Origin: Chrysemys picta bellii
Lineage: Eukaryota; Chordata; Testudines; Emydidae
Reading direction: 5' to 3'
Length of the DNA stretch: 64,000 nucleotides
Assembly (NCBI RefSeq): GCF_011386835.1
Contig: NC_088797.1
Coordinates: 35,339,583-35,403,582 of the forward strand
The position numbers and the translations under genes were made by a program. Below are positions 57,753 through 64,000 of this stretch, in pieces. Each line of letters begins with the position of its first letter. Position 1 is the stretch's first letter. The notes under the pieces were generated by a model that made no database searches, was not told the DNA's origin, and saw only the letters and a list, made by a program, of their open reading frames with translations.

Positions 57753-59787
57753 ATGCAGAGCTCTCCAGCAGTGATGGCCGTGCAGTCTGTGAATAGAAAG
57801 AGGGCCCCAGCATGGACTGATCGGGAAGTCTTGGATCTCATCGCTGTGTGGGGCGATGAGTACGTGCTTTCCGAGCTGCGATCCAAAAGAAGGAATGCAA
57901 AGATCTACGAGAAGATCTCTAAAGACATGTCAGAGAGAGGATACAGCCGGGATGCAACGCAGTGCCGCGTGAAAATCAAGGAGCTGAGACAAGGCTACCA
58001 GAAGACCAAAGAGGCAAACGGACGCTCCGGATCCCATCCCCAGACATCCCGTTTCTACGAGGCACTGCATTCCATCCTCGGTGCGGCCGCCACCACTACC
58101 CCACCAGTGACCGTGGACTCTGAGGATGGGATAGTGTCCACGGCCGGTTCCTCGGACATGTTAGGGGACGGGGAAGATGAGGAAGGAGATGAGGAGGGCG
58201 AGGCAGTCGGCAGCGCTCACAACGCTGATTTCCGCGACAGCCAGGATCTCTTCATCACCCTTACAGAGATCCCCTACGAAGCGTCCCCAGCCGTTACCCC
58301 GGACACAGAATCTGGGGAAGGATCAGCCAGTAAGTGTTGTAAACATCTAAACATTTATTTTTAACAGAACAGGAATATTAACAATTAAAAGAATGGGTTG
58401 TTCATGATTAGTGTGCCCTAGGCGCTTAACGGTTTACTCATGGGCAGTGCAAGTTTTGAAAAAAAATCTAGCAATGTCCGGTTTTCAGTGATTGTCCTGC
58501 ACAAGCTGCTCTACTGTTTATTCCCTGCTACTGCAGCTACAGTAAAATGCGGTCTATATGTCCGGGGATAGAGCAGTAATCCTCCTGGGACATCTCGATG
58601 AAGCTCTCCTGGAGGTAATTTGAAAGCCGTTGCATGAGGTTCCTGGGGAGAGCGGCCTTATTGGGTCCTCCGAAGTACAACACGTTGCCGTGCCACGAGA
58701 CTATCAAGTACTCGGGAATCATTGCTCTGCACAGCAGGGCGGCATACGGCCCTGGTCTTTGGAGGCTTTCCCGGAGCATTCTCTCTCTCTCACTCTCAGA
58801 GATCCTCATCAGGGTGATGTCGCCCATGGTGACCTGCTTTGAATTAGGTAGGGGAATGTTAGTGTTGGGACTGCTTTCCCGTTCCTTTACAGAACTGTAA
58901 CCGCTGGTTTGTAGCCACGTGGTGGAGGCGGGAGAGGGGCAGCCGAAAGGGATCATTCCCGGGGACAGCCGCGAGGGGGTGGGACAGGGGCAGAGTTCCC
59001 GCTTGCCGGATTGCTGGCAGCAGGAACTGACATTGCTTTAAATGTGAAATGAGGCCAGTGGTAATATAAAAGTTTTAAACTGCCACAAGTGTACGGCTTA
59101 CCATGTCTGCCTGCAACAGAAATTCCATTGTCCTGCCCCGCTTCTCAAATGTGCTGTGCACTGAATGCGAAGGCCGAGAATTCGACCTTGTGCTGAGTGC
59201 GCATGTGATAGGTGCTGTGCATGGTCTTGTTCACAGAGAAAGACTATGTTCTTTGTTCACAACTACATTTATCTTTCAGAGGAATTCACTCCCTTTTTCC
59301 CATTTCCACAGCCCCATCTGCGACTGTCTCACAACCTAGCCTGGCATCACACTCCCAGAGGCTAGCGCGGATTAGGCGTAGGAAGAAGAGGACACGGGAG
59401 GACATGTTCTCTGAGCTTATGGCCTGTTCCCAAGCCCAGGCAGCACAGCAGACGCAGTGGCGGGAGAACTTGACCCGAATGCACCAAGCCAACATGGATC
59501 GGGAGGAGAGGTGGCGGCAGGAAGACCAGCAGGCGACTCAAACGCTGCTTGGACTACTGAGGGAGCAAACGGACACGCTCCGGCGCCTTGTGGATGTTCT
59601 GCAGGAACGGAGGCAGGAGGACAGAGCCCCGCTACAGTCCATCTGTAACCGCCCTCCCCCGCCACCAAGTCCCATACCCACCTCACCCAAAGTGCAAAGA
59701 AGGAGAGGCGGCAGAGTCCCTGCTAACTCTCACTCCACCCCTGCAGAGAGCTCTAGTAGCAGAAGGCTCTCATTTCCCAAAATTTGA
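57753..59787 (+). CDS. Myb/SANT-like transposon partner protein, two exons, 350 aa
   Basis: Exon 1 is 57753-58329, the intron 58330-59311 (GTAAGT donor, TTTCCACAG acceptor) and exon 2 59312-59787, giving one uninterrupted frame of 350 residues. The ATG at 57753 (MQSSPAV) is chosen because the same start is retained in the 17 kb copy; an upstream in-frame ATG at 57666 is possible. Residues about 18-87 form a trihelix Myb/SANT-like DNA-binding domain with Trp21 and Trp33 as anchors and a basic third helix (CRVKIKELRQGY). An acidic stretch follows at about 137-150, then a basic patch RIRRRKKRTRE at 212-222 (likely nuclear localisation), a long Gln/Arg-rich helix at 224-294 and a proline-rich tail. 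In known Harbinger systems this partner brings the transposase to the nucleus and binds subterminal DNA. AATAAA follows the stop by about 70 bases. Confidence 0.92.
58517..58522 (-). terminator. polyadenylation signal just after the small minus-strand gene
   Basis: TTTATT on plus is AATAAA on minus, only 14 bases after the TAG-type stop of the 96-aa frame (58539-58537). Its closeness supports this frame being a real 3' exon. Confidence 0.55.
58537..58827 (-). CDS. third Harbinger gene, 96-aa protein of unknown function (possible BEN-like fold)
   Basis: I do not recognise this with certainty. The frame starts at an ATG in an excellent initiation context (GTCACCATGG) and a CAG splice-acceptor-like sequence stands six bases before it; AATAAA follows the stop by 14 bases. 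Blocks in order are MGDITLMRIS, a charged helix SERERMLRESLQ, RPGPYAALLCRAMIP (19-38 region), SWHGNVLYFGG, and ALPRNLMQRLSNYLQESF (59-76) with an acidic tail. The order helix, W-G turn, 'ALP', amphipathic helix recalls the C-terminal half of BEN domains, which bind DNA, but the resemblance is weak and untested. It lies antisense in the intron of the Myb-like gene. The 44577-44870 copy aligns without gaps at about 38% identity, which argues for selection on the protein. Upstream the frame is open to 58956, so a longer start or an upstream exon is possible. Confidence 0.72.
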   Translation of the reverse strand: MGDITLMRISESERERMLRESLQRPGPYAALLCRAMIPEYLIVSWHGNVLYFGGPNKAALPRNLMQRLSNYLQESFIEMSQEDYCSIPGHIDRILL

Positions 59788-59858
59788 AAAGTTCTTTCCT
59801 TCCTGCCTGACACAAGCCCCCGTCCAAGTTTCACCTCCCAATGCCATGTGTAGTTGAT

Positions 59859-59864
59859 AATAAA
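59859..59864 (+). terminator. polyadenylation signal of the Myb-like gene
   Basis: AATAAA 72 bases after the stop codon. Confidence 0.7.
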
Positions 59865-60413
59865 AAATACGTTTCTGTTAACTACTGTTTCAATCATGTT
59901 CTTTTGGAGGAGGAGGGGAAAGGGGGTTGGTAATTGGACAGGACAGTCACCTTTGGCAGGGTACATATCGGGGGCAGGCACAGCAGCAGGGCACATACAC
60001 AGTGCAGTGATGCAGTGACTAGTTACCCTGGTTAGTCTGGGAGGTTGTTTTCATGTTATGTGGTGGGGGGTGGGTTGCTCTGTGACTTTGTGGGGGGGGA
60101 GGGCAGTTACAGATCTTAAGCGCCGGTCCTTAGGCAGGATCACAGAGCCACACAGCAGGGGATCTGTAACCGTCCTCCCCCTGCCACAAAGTCACATAGA
60201 CCCCCCATACACACAGTCCCGATCAGGAGGGGGACAGGCTCTGTTGAAACAACCATCCCACCGCAGCAGAGCCTGTCAATCCTTGAGTTTAGAAGCTGCA
60301 TTCGCGTCACTACACTACACCCGCTCCGCACCACAGTCTGCGTCCCAGTTTTAAAAAATTCCTGCGAAAACAGTATTAAAGAAAATGGTGTGCTTTAACA
60401 AAGTAGAACTATT

Positions 60414-60419
60414 TTTATT
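60414..60419 (-). terminator. polyadenylation signal of the transposase gene
   Basis: AATAAA on minus, about 117 bases after the transposase stop at 60536. Confidence 0.6.
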
Positions 60420-60535
60420 TCGAAACGTGTGTTGGAAGGGGGGGTGAATGGGGTATGTAACTGGATAGGATAGTCAACATTAACTGGGTAAAGAAACGGG
60501 GGCAGGTTTAGCTTCTCAGTACACAAACTTTAAAG

Positions 60536-61807
60536 TCACAGGTTACCCTGCTCACTCAGGAACTTTGCTTTCAAAGCCTCCCGGATGCACAGCGCTTCCC
60601 GCTGGTCTCTTCTAATCGCCCAGCTGTCTGGCTGTGAGTAACTATTTTCCTCAACCTCCCACCCGGCCATAAAGGTCTCCCCCTTGCTCTCACAGAGATT
60701 GTGGAGCACACAGCAAGCTGCTATAACAATGGGGATATTGGTTTCGCTGAGATCACAGCGAGTCAGTAAGCTTCTCCATCTCCCCTTGAGACGGCCAAAA
60801 GCACACTCCACCACCATTCTGCACTTGCTCAGCCGGTAGTTGAAGAGTTCTTTTTCAGTGTCCAGGGCGCCAGTATAGGGCTTCATGAGCCAGGGCATTA
60901 GCGGGTAGGCTGGGTCCCCGAGGATGACTATAGGCATCTCCACATCCCCAACAGTTATTTTGTGGTCCGGGAAGTAAATACCTTGTTGCAGCCGTCTAAA
61001 CAGACCAGAGTTCCTGAAAACACGAGCGTCATGAACCTTGCCCGGCCATCCCACGTAGATGTTGGTAAAACGTCCCCTGTGGTCCACCAGTGCTTGCAGC
61101 ACCATGGAAAAGTAGCCCTTTCGGTTAATGTACTGGGTGGCCTGGTGGTCCGGTGCCAGGATAGGGATGTGAGTTCCATCTATGGCCCCACCGCAGTTTG
61201 GGAATCCCATCGCTGCGAAGCCATCTATGATCGCCTCCATGTTTCCCAGGGTCACTACCTTTGGCAGCAGTACATCAATGATTGCCTTCGCTACTTGCAT
61301 CACAACAACCCCCACGGTAGATTTGCCCACCCCAAACTGGTTCGCGACTGACCAGTAGCTATCTGGCGTTGCAAGCTTCCAGAGGGCTATAGCCACTCGC
61401 TTCTGTACACTCAGTGCAGCTCGCAAGCGGGTGTCACTGCGCTTCAGGGCAGGGGACAGCAACTCACAAAGTTCCAGGAAAGTTCCCTTCCGCATGCGAA
61501 AGTTTCGCAGCCACTGGGATTCATCCCAGACCTGCAGCACTATGCGGTCCCACCACTCAGTGCTTGTTTCCCGTGCCCAGAATCGCCGTTCCACAGCATC
61601 AACATGACCCATTGCCACCGTGATGTCCTCGGCGCTGGGTCCCCTGCTTTCTGAGAGGTCTGTGCTACTCTCAGACTTCAGGACATCACCGCGGTGCCGT
61701 AGCCTCCTCGCCTGACTTTTCTGCATCTGCCTCAGGGAAACCTGTATGATAAGCTGCGAGGCGTTGAGAGCGGCCACAACTGCAGCGATGGTCGCAGCGT
61801 GCTCCAT
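60536..61807 (-). CDS. PIF/Harbinger DDE transposase, 423 aa, intact
   Basis: Single-exon frame of 423 residues, a full length for HARBI1-like transposases (roughly 350-450). The first 60 residues are variable and Ser/Glu-rich; residues about 76-185 form the helical N-terminal region with a helix-turn-helix-like part around SVANQFGVGKSTV. The catalytic domain carries the family landmarks GGAIDGTHIPI (Asp210), GKVHDARVF (Asp260), VILGDPAYPL (Asp298) and MVVECAFGRLKGRWR (Glu334), among which the DDE triad lies. ACCVLHNLCESKGE follows as the usual C-terminal motif. No stop or frameshift is present. The ATG at 61807 gives MEHAATIAAV; the broken copy at 42251 begins MEPELL at a similar place. Enzyme: cuts and joins the element ends at TAA targets together with the Myb-like partner. 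An interrupted reading frame elsewhere in the family makes this copy the likely source of activity, if any. Confidence 0.95.
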   Translation of the reverse strand: MEHAATIAAVVAALNASQLIIQVSLRQMQKSQARRLRHRGDVLKSESSTDLSESRGPSAEDITVAMGHVDAVERRFWARETSTEWWDRIVLQVWDESQWLRNFRMRKGTFLELCELLSPALKRSDTRLRAALSVQKRVAIALWKLATPDSYWSVANQFGVGKSTVGVVVMQVAKAIIDVLLPKVVTLGNMEAIIDGFAAMGFPNCGGAIDGTHIPILAPDHQATQYINRKGYFSMVLQALVDHRGRFTNIYVGWPGKVHDARVFRNSGLFRRLQQGIYFPDHKITVGDVEMPIVILGDPAYPLMPWLMKPYTGALDTEKELFNYRLSKCRMVVECAFGRLKGRWRSLLTRCDLSETNIPIVIAACCVLHNLCESKGETFMAGWEVEENSYSQPDSWAIRRDQREALCIREALKAKFLSEQGNL

Positions 61808-62029
61808 GCTCGCAGTGCTGTGGCGTCCGCGCTGTCAATGACTGGAAAAGTGCGCAAACTGATTTCCCGCCGGTGCTTTCAGGGAGGGAGGGCGGGAGTG
61901 ATGGATGGATGACGACAGTTACCCAAAAGCACCCTCGATTCATTTTGTTACCCAGAAGGCATTGCCGGCTACACCCAGAATTCCAATGGGCAGAGGGGAC
62001 TGCGGGAACTGTGGGATAGCTGACCACAG

Positions 62030-62186
62030 CGCACCGCTTCGAATGTCGACGCTTTCACCGTTAGTGTGGACGCACAAAGTCGAATTACTGTCCTTAGTGT
62101 GGACACACACGTTCGACTTTGCAATATCGATTCCAAAAATTCGATGCAAGTAAAATCGAACTACTCTCGTAGTGTAGACAAGGCCT
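62030..62186. promoter_or_regulatory. right subterminal region with clustered TCGA boxes
   Basis: About seven TCGA-centred boxes occur in 150 bp (near 62037, 62045, 62082, 62113, 62128, 62141 and 62157), in both orientations, mirroring the left end. Includes the transposase gene's upstream side. Likely protein-binding sites for excision (inference). Confidence 0.5.
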
Positions 62187-62189
62187 AAG

Positions 62190-63892
62190 TTTTCACTTCG
62201 TGAATAAGCATTATTCACTTGTCTGTTCCCTTCACAAACCTATTTACTTTTCCTTCTCTTTATCCTTCAAGAATGCATGTGAAGTCTGGGATATTGCACC
62301 GAACTGAGAAAGTAGTGCAACATCACAATGGAAACAATCTTCAATTTTTTTCCCCATAGAATCCATAATTTTTCAGAGTGTGTGATGGTTGAAGAACTCT
62401 TGTATATGAATAAAAAGAGCATAATGCATTAAGCAGATCTCTATTGGAACCCACTATGAAACTTCTTTATATCAAATTGACTTTTGCAGGCATTTTTCCT
62501 GGAATAGTAGCCTCCATATAAATATAATCCATTAACTTCTTTACCTGTTCAAATAGTCTTATACTGCATAAATTAGCTATTTAAATTAAACTGCTGCTGC
62601 CAATCACTTCAGATTTTAAGCAAACAGCAGAAGTACAGTTCGGTAAATCAAAAGTGTTAAAAAAAAAAATCATCCCAACTAATACTTTTTATACTAAACT
62701 CCATGTCAGTCTGAAAGCATAACATTTCTTATTTGTTCAATTGATTTTCAGGTGCTTTTTCAGTCCTAAAAAGTATCTGCACTTTCAACCTAAAAATCAT
62801 TTTTTAGAGAGGTTACTAGCATTTTCTCTGTGGGGTTTTAATTGTGTACAGTATAAACAACAGATTCTGGAATCTTGCAGTCCGTGAGCCCACTTTGTAT
62901 ATAATCATGTTTTAATTGGCTATGTTTGTAAACTGGGTGAAACTAGATAAGACCCTAACTATGATTTTTTTCAATCAACAGGGAACTGTCTGGTTAGAGG
63001 CTAAGCTTCATATGCTTTTAAAATATACTACAAAAAACACTGCTTATTGGTCTATCAGACATAATTCCATTAGAGAGAGAGGCCTAATGGTTCCTGCAGA
63101 CTTTATTCAGAGAAAACTCATTGACTTCAGAGAGTTTTGCATGAATTAAGACTGCAGGATCAAGAGCAGTGACTTACATCAATCATTTGGCAAAAGCAGG
63201 ATGGGTAAGTTAAAAGCTGGTTTCATTTGAGCTTATACTACGCTTCATATAAAACCTTTCCTTTCCCAAATGTGATGGTATTAAGATTCAGTGGGTAGAT
63301 TCAACCCATTATAAGTCTGCTTCAGAGCTGCTACATCACATTTGAATCTAGATCTGGATCCTAGGTTTTGATTTGAACCCAACTCTAATAAAGTATAATC
63401 ATCAATCGTGTTCATCAGAGAATTTGGTTGAAATCAATCTGATATGCAATGACACTAGTACCACCTATTTATCTCTGTCCAAAAGGGTGGTAAAGAAACT
63501 CTAGATATAACTATATTTACAGAATATAAAACAAAAACAAACAAAAAACCCACCCACAATGCCTAAACAGCACCACAAAGGTGTACATACTTCGTATGAA
63601 TAGTGATATTTTTAAAAATTAAAAATATTCTTTCAAGATTTGCAATGGATAGGCTTACTTAGATTTTAAAATGATTCCCCCATAGTTCTGAGAAGCACTG
63701 TACCCCTCACCCCCAACTTCTATTGACTGTAGCCCTGACTAAGCAAAGCATTTAAGCACATGAGCAGTCTCCTAGAAGTGAATGGGACTACTCAAGTACT
63801 TGAGAGTTCATCAACCAGGGCCTTTATTGACTCCTGAGGGTGCTCAATATTTATGGATCAGGTCCCCACTGAATAACTTACCTTTCCTACAC
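62190..63892. other. non-coding DNA
   Basis: AT-rich unique sequence without a supported gene. A fold-back repeat of the cagcaaag family lies at about 63725-63865. Confidence 0.5.
63725..63865. repeat. fold-back repeat (ctaagcaaagcatttaagca type)
   Basis: It begins 'gccctgactaagcaaagcatttaagcacatgagcag', has an aagtgaatggga core and ends with the inverse phrases 'ctactcaagtacttgag...cagggcc'. Related to 24498-24560 and 32935-33030. Confidence 0.5.
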
Positions 63893-64000
63893 TTAGCCTT
63901 AGATGGAGTTTACCACCAGCTTTGGGCTGCATTCCCAAGCAACCCGACTCCAAGAAGACCCGGTCCCGGCGTGCCGGGGGCCGCTACCGGCCTCACACCG
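63893..64000 (-). rRNA. 28S rRNA pseudogene fragment, cut by the window end
   Basis: From 63893 to the window end the minus strand reads the conserved 5' portion of vertebrate 28S rRNA: GGTGTGAGGCCGGTAGCGG, GTCGGGTTGCTTGGGAATGC and TGGTAAACTCCATCTAAGGC are all present. About five substitutions against the nearly invariant vertebrate sequence, mostly at CpG sites, and an abrupt break at 63893 where 28S should continue, mark a dead copy rather than functional rDNA. The break after GGCTAA is the 3' side of the fragment; its 5' part lies beyond the window. Probably a reverse-transcribed or translocated rRNA piece. Confidence 0.85.

Larger units (their letters stand above)
59638..60548. repeat. 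duplicated Myb-gene tail segments and a 35-bp-arm hairpin
   Basis: The coding phrase at 59639-59672 (atctgtaaccgccctccc, gccaccaagtc) recurs at 60162-60193. The phrase after the Myb gene (ttggtaattggacaggacagtcacc, cgggggcagg) at 59928-59977 recurs in diverged form at 60456-60507. So the spacer between Myb gene and transposase is a direct duplication with a period of about 525 bp. In addition 60081-60115 (tgtgactttgtgg...cagttacagatc) is inverted at 60161-60196, giving a hairpin with a 45-base loop. Confidence 0.75.
57357..62186. mobile_element. intact three-gene PIF/Harbinger transposon (4830 bp)
   Basis: The ends GGCCTGGTCTACAC and GTGTAGACAAGGCC are a 14-bp terminal inverted repeat with one mismatch. 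Both flanks are TAA (57354-57356 and 62187-62189), the canonical Harbinger 3-bp target. Three genes lie inside: a Myb/SANT-like protein on plus (57753-59787, two exons), a 96-aa protein on minus within its intron (58537-58827), and a DDE transposase on minus (60536-61807). None has a stop or frameshift that I can see. TTCGA-type boxes cluster in both subterminal regions. The element is GC-richer than its flanks. Structural intactness suggests a fairly recent insertion and possible activity (inference). Confidence 0.96.

Noticed and set aside
59417..59686. Open frame opposite to Myb exon 2
   Set aside because: Shadow of a high-GC coding exon; no conserved counterpart in the 43.7-45.5 kb element.
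60962..61351. 129-codon frame opposite to the transposase
   Set aside because: Antisense shadow of the transposase catalytic domain.
57357..62186. Domesticated host genes (HARBI1 and a MSANTD/NAIF1-type partner)
   Set aside because: The genes lie between matching terminal repeats and TAA duplications, as in a transposon and unlike the separate host genes.
1..64000. CRISPR array, bacterial operon or phage system
   Set aside because: No regularly spaced repeats with unique spacers and no bacterial gene structure; introns, poly-A signals and vertebrate repeats show a eukaryotic genome.

Overview
This window is vertebrate nuclear DNA, most probably from a turtle (inference). It has no convincing host gene. 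Bacterial-style gene packing is absent, open frames are short, and the background is AT-rich with poly-A/T and (GT)n tracts. The support for a turtle is the repeat mixture: a 3.5 kb CR1 LINE, three PIF/Harbinger DNA transposons with Myb-like partner genes, several hAT-type miniature elements, and fold-back repeats with an AAGTCAATGG core. The species cannot be read from this.

Layout. 1-15 kb: unique non-coding DNA with two related hAT miniature elements (4416-4564, 9391-9617), an old Harbinger transposase relic (about 5343-5819, minus) and a 1.15 kb non-autonomous DNA element (6932-8084). 15.1-17.4 kb: an internally rearranged Harbinger derivative (15090-17419) with Myb and transposase fragments and a long inverted repeat. 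17-34 kb: mostly unique DNA, with fold-back repeats at 22.1-22.6 kb and C-rich unclassified repeats. 34.6-35.7 kb: two palindromic miniature elements. 39.7 kb: CR1 tail. 41891-45858: a decayed Harbinger element with three recognisable genes. 47.6-49.6 kb: C-rich repeat and a 99-bp hAT element. 51.26-54.75 kb: CR1 LINE on the minus strand. 57357-62186: an apparently intact Harbinger element. 63893-64000: the start of a 28S rRNA pseudogene running off the window.

The main result is the 4830-bp element at 57357-62186. It has imperfect 14-bp terminal inverted repeats and TAA target duplications. It carries an uninterrupted 423-aa DDE transposase (minus) and a two-exon 350-aa Myb/SANT-like protein (plus). 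A third small gene of 96 aa lies on the minus strand inside the Myb intron. The more decayed element at 41891-45858 has the same three genes in the same relative arrangement: transposase and small gene on one strand, Myb gene on the other. The two small proteins align without gaps over 96 positions at roughly 38% identity (hand count). This is evidence of protein-level conservation of a third Harbinger gene. Its sequence vaguely recalls a BEN domain, which I could not test.

In known PIF/Harbinger systems the Myb-like protein binds subterminal DNA and helps the transposase reach the nucleus and the element ends. The third protein would be an additional, undescribed partner (inference). The other miniature elements with perfect target duplications show that hAT-type transposition has also been active in this lineage.
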